Numbered from the stretch's first letter, positions 1 to 7,844 are shown. The stretch is 64,000 nucleotides of DNA from Pelagibius sp037652055 (GCF_037652055.1 NZ_JBBKAH010000009.1:124001-188000); one strand, 5' to 3'. The notes: generated from the sequence alone by a model not told the origin. Numbers and translations are program-made.

Positions 1-1191
1 CGCGCGCATGTGGCGGATGATGCCGGCGTGGACGCCGCCCGAGGGGATCGGCCAGGACTGGAATCGCTCGGTATCGGGATCGAAGCGCACCAGCGGGTCG
101 GGCCGCACGCCGGACTCGTTGTACCAGACGATGCCGTCGACCACGGCGATGGCGTAGGGATGGGATGCCGCGCCGGAAGGGGAGTCCCATTCCCGGATGT
201 CGCCGCTGGCCGGGTCGTAGCGCCCCAGCTTGCCCATGCCGGAGTTCACGTACCAGATCACGCCGTCCTCGGCGATGTCGAGGCGGCGCACGGTGGTGCC
301 CGGGATCGGCAGCTTCACCTCGGTTATCGCCATGGTCTGCGGGTCGACCTTCAGCAGGCAAGCGGCGCCGTTGCAGGCGACCCAGGGATTGCCGTCCCGG
401 TCGATCTTCACGCCGTAGGGCTTGGAATCTGGCGTCGGCGGCGTCGCCAGCCTGATCTCGCCCGTAGCCGGATCCAGCCGGCCGATCATGTTGCTGTGCT
501 GCAGCGAGAACCACAGGATGCCGTCGGCGTCGAACTTGGCCGTGTGCGGGTCCCTGGCCGCCGGGTCCGGCATCTCGAAGACGGTAATCTTCTCCGTTTT
601 CGGATCGAGGTAGCCGACGGTGCCGTTCTTGTTGCCGGTGTACCAGACCTTGCCCTCGGTATCGAGGGTGACGCTGTGCGGATAGGCGCCGTCGGGCAGC
701 AGGTACTCGGTCATCGCGCCGGTCTTAGGATCGATCTTGCCGATCAGGTTGGCGAACTGGCCGGCCCACCAGATGGTGCCGTCGGCGGCCTCGATGGGAT
801 CGCGCGAGCGCTGGCCCAGGGTCGGCACCTGCCACTCGGTGAAGCTGACCGTATGAGGGCCGGGCACCAGCGTGGCGGCGCGGTTGCCGCTGGGCGGGAA
901 GTGGGTGGCGAGGTAGCCGATGATCTCTTCCCGCAGGTCCGGATTGCCCGAGAGATCGATCATCGTGCCGGTGAGCTCGCGCCAACCGTCCTGCGTGTAG
1001 CCCATGCTGCGGGTGATCTGGTTGGTCTGGTGGCAGGCGGTGCAGACGCTTTCGACCGCGTCGCGACCGTGGCCTTCCGGGAGAGCGGACTGGCCCTGGG
1101 CGGACTGGCCGCGCGCGGCACCGGGAAGGGCGCCGGCCAGCAGGCTGGCGGCGAGGGCGGCGGCAAGGACGGCAAGCAGGAGCCTGGGCAT
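1..1191 (-). CDS. Secreted c-type cytochrome / virginiamycin B lyase-like beta-propeller protein (3' end outside window)
   Basis: The reading frame is open from an ATG at 1191 to the window edge, so the C-terminus is missing (397 codons seen). GGGGAGG lies six bases before this ATG, which favours it over the in-frame ATG at 1206. Residues 1-28 form a signal peptide. A haem c motif CTACH sits at residues 50-54 in a short cytochrome-like segment. From about residue 100 there are repeated blades of the type D-x-x-G-x-[IV]-W and G-x-[IL]-x-x-[IYF]-D-P, as in SMP-30/virginiamycin B lyase (Vgb) propellers. I infer a periplasmic haem protein with a ligand-binding or lyase-like propeller. The substrate is unknown, and Vgb-type names are often given to proteins with no antibiotic role. 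Confidence 0.8.
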   Translation of the reverse strand, partial: MPRLLLAVLAAALAASLLAGALPGAARGQSAQGQSALPEGHGRDAVESVCTACHQTNQITRSMGYTQDGWRELTGTMIDLSGNPDLREEIIGYLATHFPPSGNRAATLVPGPHTVSFTEWQVPTLGQRSRDPIEAADGTIWWAGQFANLIGKIDPKTGAMTEYLLPDGAYPHSVTLDTEGKVWYTGNKNGTVGYLDPKTEKITVFEMPDPAARDPHTAKFDADGILWFSLQHSNMIGRLDPATGEIRLATPPTPDSKPYGVKIDRDGNPWVACNGAACLLKVDPQTMAITEVKLPIPGTTVRRLDIAEDGVIWYVNSGMGKLGRYDPASGDIREWDSPSGAASHPYAIAVVDGIVWYNESGVRPDPLVRFDPDTERFQSWPIPSGGVHAGIIRHMRA

Positions 1192-1368
1192 GACGAACCT
1201 CCCCATCGCGGTGTTGTTGGTTGTTGCCGTCATGCTTCCGTGCCTTCCCGCTGCCCGTCAAGCGACAACACCGTGACTCGCCGGCGGGCGTGCCCCCTTG
1301 CGCGATCGCCTGGAAAGGCCAAAACTCAACGACCCGAACAGCTTACACGGCAACCCTGGAGTGGTTTG

Positions 1369-1803
1369 ATGACGTCGCCCCGCGTGCTCGTTCCCGTGCT
1401 TCTCGCGCTCGCCCTGGCACTGCCGGGCGCCCTGGCCCCCTTGCCGCTGCTGGCCCAGCCAGCCTGCGCCGAGGGCGCGTTTCCTCTGGCGCGGCTGGAG
1501 CTCTATTTCGGTACGCAAAAGCCCGGCGGCGCGCCGGTGACCGAGGCGGAGTGGGCGGCCTTCCTGGACGAGGAGGTGACGCCGCGCTTTCCCGACGGCC
1601 TGACGGTGCTGACGGGCAACGGCCAGTGGCGCAACAGCCAGGGCGTCGTCACCAAGGAGACCTCGGCGGTGCTGGTTATTCTCTACGAGCCTTCGGAAGA
1701 GAAGGAGACGGCCATCGAGGACATCCGCGCCGCCTACAAGGACCGCTTCGACCAGGAAAGCGTCATGCGCGTCGATGCCGGGATGCAATGCGTGTCGTTC
1801 TAA
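1369..1803 (+). CDS. Small secreted DUF3574-family protein
   Basis: This encodes 144 residues from ATG 1369, with GGAG about eight bases upstream. Residues 1-34 look like a signal peptide ending near LLAQPA. The mature part carries the DUF3574 pattern: RLELYFGTQKPGG, then VTEAEWAAFLDEEVTPRFPDG, then an ALVILYEP-like strand. The frame stays open far upstream on this strand, but that part is the shadow of the gene on the opposite strand. The function of the family is unknown. The small alpha/beta fold and export signal suggest a periplasmic role. Confidence 0.75.
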   Translation: MTSPRVLVPVLLALALALPGALAPLPLLAQPACAEGAFPLARLELYFGTQKPGGAPVTEAEWAAFLDEEVTPRFPDGLTVLTGNGQWRNSQGVVTKETSAVLVILYEPSEEKETAIEDIRAAYKDRFDQESVMRVDAGMQCVSF

Positions 1804-1845
1804 GGCGGCCACTCTCCGCCTGATGCCGGGGCCGGCAAAAGAAAA

Positions 1846-1872
1846 GGGCCGGGCCACTGCGTGGCCCGGCCC
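1846..1872 (-). terminator. Rho-independent terminator, leftward reading
   Basis: A perfect 11-bp stem (GGGCCGGGCCA at 1846-1856 and TGGCCCGGCCC at 1862-1872) encloses a five-base loop. Read leftward it is followed by TTTTCTTTT, the U-tract expected for transcripts coming from the dacA-maa unit on the minus strand. It is not followed by T's in the rightward direction. Confidence 0.75.
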
Positions 1873-2018
1873 AGGCGAGTATCCCGGGCGGACACTCGGG
1901 AGGCATACAGGGTCGGAGGTATAGGGGCTAGACGGCCGGGGCGGGCCATCCTTCCGTGGCAAAAAGTGGCGACCGGCTCCGGCGGGCGGCGAAAGATGGC
2001 GCCCGGCCCGTGGCCGAT

Positions 2019-2117
2019 CCTTCGAGACAGCCGCTGCGCGGCTTCCTCAGGATGAGGCAGAGTCCAAAAGATCGACCTCATCCTGAGGAACCGCCGTCAG
2101 GCGGTGTCTCGAAGTAT
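2019..2117. repeat. Family A intergenic palindromic repeat, copy 1
   Basis: The outer arms CTTCGAGACA (2020-2029) and TGTCTCGAAG (2105-2114) are exact inverted copies. Inner arms of 15 bp (2043-2057 and 2076-2090, built on CCTCAGGATGAGG) are also perfect. Similar elements lie at 22224-22335 and 32331-32415. It resembles the dispersed palindromic units common in alphaproteobacterial intergenic DNA; no transposase is present. Confidence 0.8.
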
Positions 2118-2127
2118 GCGCCGCCCG

Positions 2128-2697
2128 CTAGGCCCCGATGCGGCGGATCACCTTCGCCGGATTGCCGGCGACCACGGTGTTGGCGGCGACGTCCTTCACC
2201 ACCACGCTGCCGGCGCCGACCACCGCGTTGTCGCCGACGGTAACGCCCGGCAGCAGGATGGCGCCGCCTCCGATCCACACGTTGTAGCCCAGCACGACGG
2301 GTTTGGCGGTTTCGATGCCGGCGGCGCGCTCGGCCGGGTCCAGCGGATGGATCGCCGTGTAGATCTGCACGCAGGGGCCAAGCAGGGTCTTGGCGCCGAT
2401 CTCGACGCGCGCGCAGTCCAGGATGACGCAGCCGGTGTTGAGGAAGGCGCCATCGCCGATGTGGGTGTTGATGCCGTAGGCGCAGCGGAAGGGCGCCTCG
2501 ATGAACACGCCCTCTCCGAAGCCGCCGAGCAGGCCTTTCAGGATCGCGCTCGGCGGGTCCGCCTCCATCGGGTCGGCGCGGTTGTAGGCATAGCAGGCGC
2601 GCCGCGCCGCCTCGCGCAGGGCGATCAGCTCGGCATCCATGATGTCGTAGGGCAGCCCCGCCAGCATCTTCTGGGCGGCGGTCATCGCTTCACTCAC
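2128..2697 (-). CDS. maa: Maltose O-acetyltransferase-like hexapeptide acetyltransferase
   Basis: This 189-residue left-handed beta-helix acetyltransferase of the Maa/LacA/NodL type would transfer acetyl from acetyl-CoA to a sugar hydroxyl. The N-terminal Maa segment (KMLAGLPYDIMDAELIALR) is followed by hexapeptide repeats, the catalytic-site His in YTAIHPLD, and the C-terminal VGAGSVVVKDV...VVAGNPAKVIR typical of the family. The GTG start at 2697 has GAGG about nine bases upstream; an in-frame ATG at 2685 is the alternative. It starts 30 bases after the dacA-type gene and is probably co-transcribed with it. The acceptor sugar cannot be told from sequence. Confidence 0.88.
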   Translation of the reverse strand: MSEAMTAAQKMLAGLPYDIMDAELIALREAARRACYAYNRADPMEADPPSAILKGLLGGFGEGVFIEAPFRCAYGINTHIGDGAFLNTGCVILDCARVEIGAKTLLGPCVQIYTAIHPLDPAERAAGIETAKPVVLGYNVWIGGGAILLPGVTVGDNAVVGAGSVVVKDVAANTVVAGNPAKVIRRIGA

Positions 2698-2706
2698 CGG
2701 AGATTT

Positions 2707-2742
2707 CCTCTAACGCCAGAGCGCCCCTTATCGCCAGAGCGC
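2707..2742 (-). repeat. 18-bp tandem duplication across a stop codon
   Basis: On the minus strand, GCGCTCTGGCGATAAGGG (2742-2725) is followed directly by GCGCTCTGGCGTTAGAGG (2724-2707). Both read Ala-Leu-Trp-Arg-stop in the same frame. The differences inside the peptide (CGA/CGT) are synonymous and the stops are TAA and TAG. The downstream copy lies just before maa. Confidence 0.9.
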
Positions 2743-3975
2743 TTGCGGATTGTTCAGCAGCTTGGGCGGCACGGCAAGGCAGTAGACGCCGAGGCTCTGG
2801 AGGTGGCGGCAGGCGGAGCCGGCATCATCAGGCTCCAGTCCCACAAGCAGCGCGCTGTAGCGGTGGGTGGCGATGGAAGTGCGTGCGACGATGGTCGGTT
2901 TGCCGGCGTTGACGACCTTCTTCAGCGCCTCCCGGTTCTCGGCTATGCGCGCGCTGGCCTCTGCCTTGCTGATGAAGGAGCCGAAGACGAGGCCCCAGCC
3001 GGGCAGCTCGCCCTTGGCCATCATCTCGGTGCCGGGACTGATGCCGGCGGCGCAGGTGCCGGCGGGCAGCACATAGGGTGTCATGATGCGGGGCGATCCG
3101 CGCAGCGCCGCCACCAGCAGGGCGCCCGAGGTATCGGCCGGCTGCGAGAACGCGATGTCCATGACCTTGCGCATCAGGGTATTGCGCTGCCCACTGGTGC
3201 GCGCGCCGAGCACCACGCCGATGAGGCGGCGGCCGTCGCGCTCGGCGGCGGCAAGCAGGTTGTAGCCGGAGCCGCAGGTGAAGCCGGTCTTGATACCGAT
3301 GGCGCCCTTGTAGGCGCCCAGCCAGCTCATGATGGTGGGGCGGGACTGGCCGCCGAAGACGACGTGGGTCTTGCTGAACAGGCCGAAGCGATCCGGGAAG
3401 TCCTTCATCAGCGCGCGCGCCAGCATGGCGAGGTCGCGCGCCGTGGTGACCTGGGCCGGGTCGGGCAGGCCGGAGGCGTTGGAAAAGACCGTCTGGCTCA
3501 TGCGCAGCTTCTGGGCCTGGCGCGTCATGGCGGTGGCGAAGGCGGCCTCGCTGCCGCTCACCGCCTCGGCCAGGGCGACGGCGGCGTCATTGGCCGAGCG
3601 CACGATCATCGCCTCCAGCAGCAGCTTCACGCTGACCTTCGTGCCGGCGCCGAGGCCCAGTTTGCCGGGCGGCTGGCTGGCGGCCTTGGCGGAGATGGTG
3701 ACTTTCTGGTTCTCCTGGAGCCGGCCCTCGGCCAGGGCCTGGAACACCATGTAGGCGGTCATCGCCTTGGTGACCGAGGCGGGATACCAGGGATGGTTGG
3801 GATTGTCCGAGGCCAGCACGGCCCCGGTATCCGCATCGATGACGATGTAGGGCGGCCCCGGCGACGCCTCGGCCGCGCGCGCAGGCGCGGCCGCCAGGCC
3901 GAGCAGCAGCAGCGCGGCCAGACCGGCCGCTTTCAAAATCTGTACGAAACCCTGCTTCGGACTGGGCCCCCGCAT
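2728..3975 (-). CDS. D-alanyl-D-alanine carboxypeptidase (PBP5/6 family) with SPOR-like C-terminus
   Basis: This periplasmic peptidase S11 enzyme trims the terminal D-Ala from peptidoglycan stem peptides. The ATG at 3975 is preceded by GGGGAGAGG and is preferred to a TTG 33 bases upstream that lacks a ribosome site. It encodes 415 residues: signal peptide 1-35, nucleophile motif S67-V-T-K70, SAN at 127-129 and KTG at 229-231. The C-terminal 100 residues (GWGLVFGSFISKAEA..., ATHRYSALLVGLE...) look like a SPOR-type peptidoglycan-binding domain rather than the PBP5 C-terminal sheet. It lies upstream of maa in one transcription unit. A second S11 enzyme is encoded at 53155. Confidence 0.92.
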   Translation of the reverse strand: MRGPSPKQGFVQILKAAGLAALLLLGLAAAPARAAEASPGPPYIVIDADTGAVLASDNPNHPWYPASVTKAMTAYMVFQALAEGRLQENQKVTISAKAASQPPGKLGLGAGTKVSVKLLLEAMIVRSANDAAVALAEAVSGSEAAFATAMTRQAQKLRMSQTVFSNASGLPDPAQVTTARDLAMLARALMKDFPDRFGLFSKTHVVFGGQSRPTIMSWLGAYKGAIGIKTGFTCGSGYNLLAAAERDGRRLIGVVLGARTSGQRNTLMRKVMDIAFSQPADTSGALLVAALRGSPRIMTPYVLPAGTCAAGISPGTEMMAKGELPGWGLVFGSFISKAEASARIAENREALKKVVNAGKPTIVARTSIATHRYSALLVGLEPDDAGSACRHLQSLGVYCLAVPPKLLNNPQALWR

Positions 3976-4080
3976 GGCCTCTCCCCGTTTGGCTCTTTCC
4001 GGCGGCAAGGGGGGAGCTTAGACCGGCGGGCCCGGCGGGGGAAGCGCCACCCTCGTCTCTACTACCCCTGAACCCGCTGA

Positions 4081-4112
4081 CTAATACCCTTGGGCCCTAA
4101 TACCCTTGGGCC
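4081..4112 (-). repeat. 16-bp exact tandem duplication containing a stop codon
   Basis: CTAATACCCTTGGGCC occurs twice head-to-tail (4081-4096 and 4097-4112). On the minus strand each copy ends in TAG; the first-read copy supplies the stop of the 2-hydroxyacid dehydrogenase. The period of 16 puts the second TAG out of frame, unlike most other such duplications in this window. Confidence 0.95.
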
Positions 4113-5026
4113 ACATCCACCATGTCGGGGACGGGCTCGCCGGCCATGAAGCGTTTCAGGTTGGCGGCGATGATCTTGGCGCCGGCCTCGGGGTCGATGA
4201 GGCTGGCGATGTGCGGTGTCAGCAGGATCTTCGGGTGGGTCCAGAAGGGATGATCCTCGGCGGCCGGCTCGACGTGCAGCACGTCCAGGGTGGCGCCCCC
4301 CAGTTGGCCTGAGTCGAGCGCCGGGATGAGGTCTTCCTCAACCAGGTGCTGGCCGCGCCCGACGTTGATGACGCAGGCACCCTGGGGCAATTGCGCGAAG
4401 AGGTCCTTGTTGAGAATACCGGTGGTCTCCGGCGTCAGCGGCAGCAGGCAGACCAGGATCTCGGCCCGCTTCAGCAGATCGCGAAGACCCGCCGGGCCGT
4501 GATGGCAGGTGACCCCTTGGACTTCCTTGGGGCGGCGCGACCAGCCGTGCACCTCGAAGCCGATGGCCGCGAGGTGGCGTGCGCAGTCGGCGCCCATGTT
4601 GCCGAGGCCGAGGACGGCGATGCTGCGGTTCGGCGCCGTCGGCGTGATGATCTGGTTCCACTCCTTCTTCGCGGAGGACGCCTCGATCTCCGGCAGGCGG
4701 CGGTGGAAGCGCAGCACGTGGAGAATGACATACTCCCGCATGCGCTGGGTGAGGTCCGGCCCGACGGTGCGGATGATCGGCAGGTGGCCCGGCAGCTCCG
4801 GGTCGCGCAGCACGTGGTCGATGCCGGCGCCCATCGAGACGATGACCTTCAGGTTGGGGAAGGTCTTGAGGCCGCCGGGCGGCGGCTGCCAGACCACGGC
4901 GTAGTCGACCTTTGCCTTGTCGCCGGGGTCGTCCCACAGCCGCACCTCGAGTTCGGGCAGGAGGGACTGCAGGATGTCACGCCACCACGCGGCGCGGGCG
5001 GCGCCGACACGCACGACCAGGGCCAT
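4097..5026 (-). CDS. D-2-hydroxyacid dehydrogenase, glyoxylate/hydroxypyruvate reductase A type
   Basis: This 309-residue NAD(P)-dependent oxidoreductase reduces 2-keto acids such as glyoxylate or hydroxypyruvate. It has the GhrA-like layout: a Rossmann motif GLGNMG at 140-145, and the catalytic triad Arg224 (NVGRGQHL), Glu253 (HVEPAAEDHP) and His272 (TPHIAS). It starts four bases after the EthD gene and is read with that gene and the RutR-like regulator. A link to pyrimidine catabolism, for instance handling an aldehyde or keto acid product, is inferred from position only. The exact substrate is unknown. Confidence 0.85.
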   Translation of the reverse strand: MALVVRVGAARAAWWRDILQSLLPELEVRLWDDPGDKAKVDYAVVWQPPPGGLKTFPNLKVIVSMGAGIDHVLRDPELPGHLPIIRTVGPDLTQRMREYVILHVLRFHRRLPEIEASSAKKEWNQIITPTAPNRSIAVLGLGNMGADCARHLAAIGFEVHGWSRRPKEVQGVTCHHGPAGLRDLLKRAEILVCLLPLTPETTGILNKDLFAQLPQGACVINVGRGQHLVEEDLIPALDSGQLGGATLDVLHVEPAAEDHPFWTHPKILLTPHIASLIDPEAGAKIIAANLKRFMAGEPVPDMVDVAQGY

Positions 5027-5030
5027 GGGC

Positions 5031-5345
5031 TCAGCCCCCGGTGGGGGTGAAGGGATGCTCCGCGACGACCAGGCGCTTGCGCGTCTTCACGTGCGCCATG
5101 GAATCGGCGGCCACCGCCTTGCCGTGCTCGGTGCCGTAGGCCGCCAGCATGGCGTCCTCGCTGTCGAACCACAGCTCGCTGACGCCGTCGTAGTCGCCGT
5201 CGGCGTCCTTGGCGATGTTCACCTGGTAGCGCTTGAGGCCCTCCAGCTTCAGGGCCATGGGCACGTGCTCCTTCAGCATCCAGTCTGAAAAGTCCTGGAG
5301 GCTCATGCCGTCCTTGCGCTTCAACAGGATCACCGCCTTGATCAT
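5031..5345 (-). CDS. EthD-domain protein
   Basis: A 104-residue ferredoxin-like alpha/beta barrel protein of the EthD family. The typical start MIKAVILLKRKDGMSLQDF with W-x-x-x-H (WMLKEHVP) and the SELWFDSEDAMLAAY segment are visible. Members are small dimeric proteins, some linked to oxidative degradation, and most have no known reaction. It sits between the RutR-like regulator (18 bases) and the dehydrogenase (4 bases), so the three probably form one transcript under the regulator's own operator. Confidence 0.8.
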   Translation of the reverse strand: MIKAVILLKRKDGMSLQDFSDWMLKEHVPMALKLEGLKRYQVNIAKDADGDYDGVSELWFDSEDAMLAAYGTEHGKAVAADSMAHVKTRKRLVVAEHPFTPTGG

Positions 5346-5363
5346 CGCGTCTCGCTCTCTTTC

Positions 5364-6077
5364 CTATTCCCCGGGCCTGTACTTCAGGCCCAGGCCGCGC
5401 AGCACAAGGCGCACGATGGTCTCGGCCGCCTCGTCGTAGTCCTTGGCCGCCAGTTGGCGCCGGCCGAGCAGCGCGCCGACCTGTACCTCGAAGTCGGCGT
5501 AGTGCTGGGTCGCCGCCCAGACGACCGAGAACAGGTGCACCGGGTCGACCGGCTCTATCTTGCCCGCCGCGGCCCAGGCTTCCAAGACTTTCGCTTTGGA
5601 TTTCACCAGATTGCGCAGCTCGTTCTTCAGGAAGTCGCGGGTGTGGCGCGCGCCGCGGATCATCTCGTTGGCATAGACCTTGGAGGCGAGGGGGCGTTCG
5701 CGCGAGAGGCGGATCTTGGCGCGGATGTAGTCGGCCAGCGCGGTCGCCGGATCGCTCGCCTCGGTCAGGCGGTCCAGTTCGCCGAGCCAGAGGCCGAGGA
5801 TGTCCTCCAGCACCGCGGCGTAGAGCGCCTCCTTGGTGCCGAAGTAGTAGTGCACGTTGGCCTTGGGCAGACCGGCCTTCTTGGCAATGGCGGCGGTGGT
5901 GGCGCCGCGGTAGCCCTGGGTCGCGAAGACCTCCTCGGCGGCGGCGAGGATGAGGGCGCGGTTGCGCACCCGGATGTGACCCGGCCCGGAGTCATCTTTC
6001 AGGGCTTCGTCCTTGTCGCCCGTTTCCTTGGCGGGGACGTCCTTGATTTCGCTCCCCTTGGCCACCGTATCCGACAT
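5364..6077 (-). CDS. rutR: RutR-like TetR family regulator of pyrimidine utilisation
   Basis: This 237-residue DNA-binding protein has an N-terminal charged tail of about 35 residues, then a TetR helix-turn-helix (ILAAAEEVFATQGYRGATTAAIAKKAGL PKANVHYYF, residues about 43-77). The C-terminal domain follows E. coli RutR closely, including ASKVYANEMIRGA and WAATQHYADFEVQV. In RutR, uracil or thymine releases the protein from TTGACCANNTGGTCAA. Four close matches to that operator lie at the two divergent promoters of this island, two of them directly upstream of this gene, so autoregulation is likely. The window shows the reductive pathway, not the rutABCDEFG pathway that RutR controls in E. coli. 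Confidence 0.85.
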   Translation of the reverse strand: MSDTVAKGSEIKDVPAKETGDKDEALKDDSGPGHIRVRNRALILAAAEEVFATQGYRGATTAAIAKKAGLPKANVHYYFGTKEALYAAVLEDILGLWLGELDRLTEASDPATALADYIRAKIRLSRERPLASKVYANEMIRGARHTRDFLKNELRNLVKSKAKVLEAWAAAGKIEPVDPVHLFSVVWAATQHYADFEVQVGALLGRRQLAAKDYDEAAETIVRLVLRGLGLKYRPGE

Positions 6078-6163
6078 TCGTACTCCTACAGCCGCGCGCG
6101 CCCGTTGCGCCTATCCTCTTGATTCCCGGCGATGATCGCCGCTGCCTTGTTGTAACTCAAAAC

Positions 6164-6179
6164 CTGACCACTTGGTCAA
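6164..6179. promoter_or_regulatory. RutR-type operator 1
   Basis: CTGACCACTTGGTCAA is a palindrome (TGACCA-CT-TGGTCA) matching the E. coli RutR consensus TTGACCANNTGGTCAA at all but one fixed base. It lies between the divergent regulator and preT genes. Its centre is 22 bp, two helical turns, from operator 2. Confidence 0.8.
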
Positions 6180-6185
6180 ATTTAA

Positions 6186-6201
6186 TTGACCGTCTGGTCA
6201 G
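6186..6201. promoter_or_regulatory. RutR-type operator 2 overlapping a candidate preT promoter
   Basis: TTGACCGTCTGGTCAG keeps both GACC/GGTC half-sites of the RutR box with mismatches at the inner and outer bases. Its TTGACC (6186-6191) would serve as a -35 element for preT, with TACAGT (6210-6215) as a -10 after an 18-base spacer. Binding here would block the polymerase. The promoter assignment is inferred. Confidence 0.7.
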
Positions 6202-6281
6202 GACAACGCTACAGTCATTGGCAACAAGGACGCAAGACGCCGCAAGAGCGACTGATGTCCGCATGATCGGGGAGATCAAGG

Positions 6282-7640
6282 ATGGGGAACCAACCGGACA
6301 TCCGTGCCGGGCGTTTGCCGGACTCCGCCTACGCGGAGAATTTCAGCGACGTGCATCCGCCGCTGGACCGCAAGGCGGCGCTGGTCGAAGCGAGCCGCTG
6401 CTACTTCTGCTACGATGCGCCCTGCATCGAAGCCTGCCCGACGGGCATCGATATTCCGAGTTTCATCCGCAAGATCGGCACGGACAACGTCCGCGGCGCG
6501 GCGCAGGATATCTTCGAAGAGAACATCCTGGGCGGCGCCTGCGCCCGAGTCTGCCCGACCGAGGTGCTGTGCCAGCAGGCCTGCGTGCGCAACGCGCAGG
6601 AGGCCAAGCCGGTGCAGATCGGCCTGCTGCAGCGCTACGCCACCGACGCGGTGATGGACAGCGGCGTGCATCCCTTCAGCCGCGCCGAGCCGACCGGCAA
6701 GAAGGTCGCCGTGATCGGTGCGGGGCCGGCGGGCCTCGCCTGTGCCCATCGACTGGCGATGCTGGGGCACGCGGTGACGATCCTGGAGGCGCGGCCCAAG
6801 GCTGGCGGCCTCAATGAGTACGGCATCGCCGCCTATAAGCTGCCCGACGCCTTCGCCCGGCGCGAGGTCGACTTCGTGCTGGAGATCGGCGGCATCGAGA
6901 TCCGCAACGGCCAGGCGCTGGGCCGCGATTTCACCCTGGCCGATCTGCGGCGCGACTACGACGCCGTCTTCCTGGGTATGGGCCTCGGCGGCGTGCGCGC
7001 GCTCGGCCTGGAGGGCGAGGACCTGAAGGGCGTCTACAATGCCGTCGACTTCATCGCCGAACTACGCCAGAGCGCCGAACTGAAGGCCCTGCCGGTCGGC
7101 CGCAAGGTGGTGGTCATCGGCGGCGGCAATACCGCCATCGACATCGCCGTGCAGACGAAGCGCCTGGGCGCCGAAGACGTCACCCTGGTCTACCGCCGCG
7201 GCGCCGAGGCCATGGCGGCCACGCACCACGAGCAAGAGTTTGCACAGACCAACGGCGTGAAGATCAAGCACTGGGCGCAGCCGCATGCCCTGCAGGGCCG
7301 CGACGGCCACATCGCCGAGGTGGTCTTCGAGTACACGCGGCTCGGGGCGGATGGCCGCCTGGAAGGCACCGGCGAAACCTTCGCGCTGCCGGCCGACATG
7401 CTGTTCAAGGCCATCGGCCAGACCATGAATCCGTTGCCTCAGGCAAACGGCGGCAGCGAGCAATTGGAGATGCAGGGCGATCGCATCGCCGTCGGCCCGG
7501 ACCGGCGTACCTCCCTGCCGGATGTCTGGGCCGGCGGCGACTGCGTCGCGATCAGCGAGGACCTGACGGTGGCCGCCGTGCAGGATGGCAAGCTGGCCGC
7601 CGAAGCGATCGACGCTTTTCTGAAGGCAGGCGAGCGATGA
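6282..7640 (+). CDS. preT: Dihydropyrimidine dehydrogenase, NAD- and FAD-binding subunit PreT
   Basis: This 452-residue subunit takes electrons from NAD(P)H through FAD and iron-sulfur clusters to PreA for reduction of uracil and thymine. The N-terminal Cys sets C40/C43/C48/C52 and C87/C91/C97/C101 bind two 4Fe-4S clusters, as in the GltD-like part of mammalian DPD. The FAD motif GAGPAG lies at 146-151 and the nucleotide motif GGGNTAID at 280-287. A GDC-type FAD contact (WAGGDCVAIS) is near the end. GGGGAG lies nine bases before ATG 6282. It is the first gene behind operators 1 and 2. A repeat of about 180 bases separates it from preA. Confidence 0.95.
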   Translation: MGNQPDIRAGRLPDSAYAENFSDVHPPLDRKAALVEASRCYFCYDAPCIEACPTGIDIPSFIRKIGTDNVRGAAQDIFEENILGGACARVCPTEVLCQQACVRNAQEAKPVQIGLLQRYATDAVMDSGVHPFSRAEPTGKKVAVIGAGPAGLACAHRLAMLGHAVTILEARPKAGGLNEYGIAAYKLPDAFARREVDFVLEIGGIEIRNGQALGRDFTLADLRRDYDAVFLGMGLGGVRALGLEGEDLKGVYNAVDFIAELRQSAELKALPVGRKVVVIGGGNTAIDIAVQTKRLGAEDVTLVYRRGAEAMAATHHEQEFAQTNGVKIKHWAQPHALQGRDGHIAEVVFEYTRLGADGRLEGTGETFALPADMLFKAIGQTMNPLPQANGGSEQLEMQGDRIAVGPDRRTSLPDVWAGGDCVAISEDLTVAAVQDGKLAAEAIDAFLKAGER

Positions 7641-7667
7641 GACAGAGGATGAAGGCGCCCCAAAAAT

Positions 7668-7844
7668 CCCTCTCCCCTCGCGGGAGAGGGAGGGGCCCGC
7701 GAAGCGGGAGGGTGAGGGGGCAGCCCAACTTGCTGCGGCGTCTGGCGGAAGCTCGTTGGCGCCACCGCATCCCCCTCACCCAGCTGCGTCTAAGCTCGCT
7801 TCGCTCGCTAAGACTGCGCAACCCTCTCCCGCGAGGGGAGAGGG
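7668..7844. repeat. Family C palindromic repeat between preT and preA
   Basis: A 23-bp arm at 7668-7690 (CCCTCTCCCCTCGCGGGAGAGGG without its last bases is itself near-palindromic) is an exact inverted copy of 7822-7844. Internal stems GGTGAGGGGG/CCCCCTCACC and GCTCGCTTCGCTCGC-like motifs fill the space. It has the look of a MITE-like or REP-type unit. It sits inside an operon and would fold strongly in the preT-preA transcript. Confidence 0.8.

Larger units (their letters stand above)
1804..2127. other. Intergenic stretch with a terminator and a palindromic repeat
   Basis: No gene is visible here. The stretch holds a strong GC hairpin (1846-1872) and a family A palindromic repeat (2019-2117). 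The bases between them, 1873-2018, show no coding pattern or obvious site. Confidence 0.6.

Noticed and set aside
10..1368. Long open frame on the plus strand before the DUF3574 gene
   Set aside because: It is the antisense shadow of the propeller gene, rich in Gly/Ala/Arg/Asp with no start site or family pattern; the real gene starts at 1369.
2104..4071. Open frame of 655 codons on the plus strand
   Set aside because: It runs antisense to the acetyltransferase and carboxypeptidase genes, both supported by catalytic motifs; its composition is typical of a GC-rich shadow.
7668..7844. CRISPR-like or transposon interpretation of the repeat between preT and preA
   Set aside because: There is one inverted pair, no regular spacers, no cas or transposase gene and no target-site duplication that I can see.
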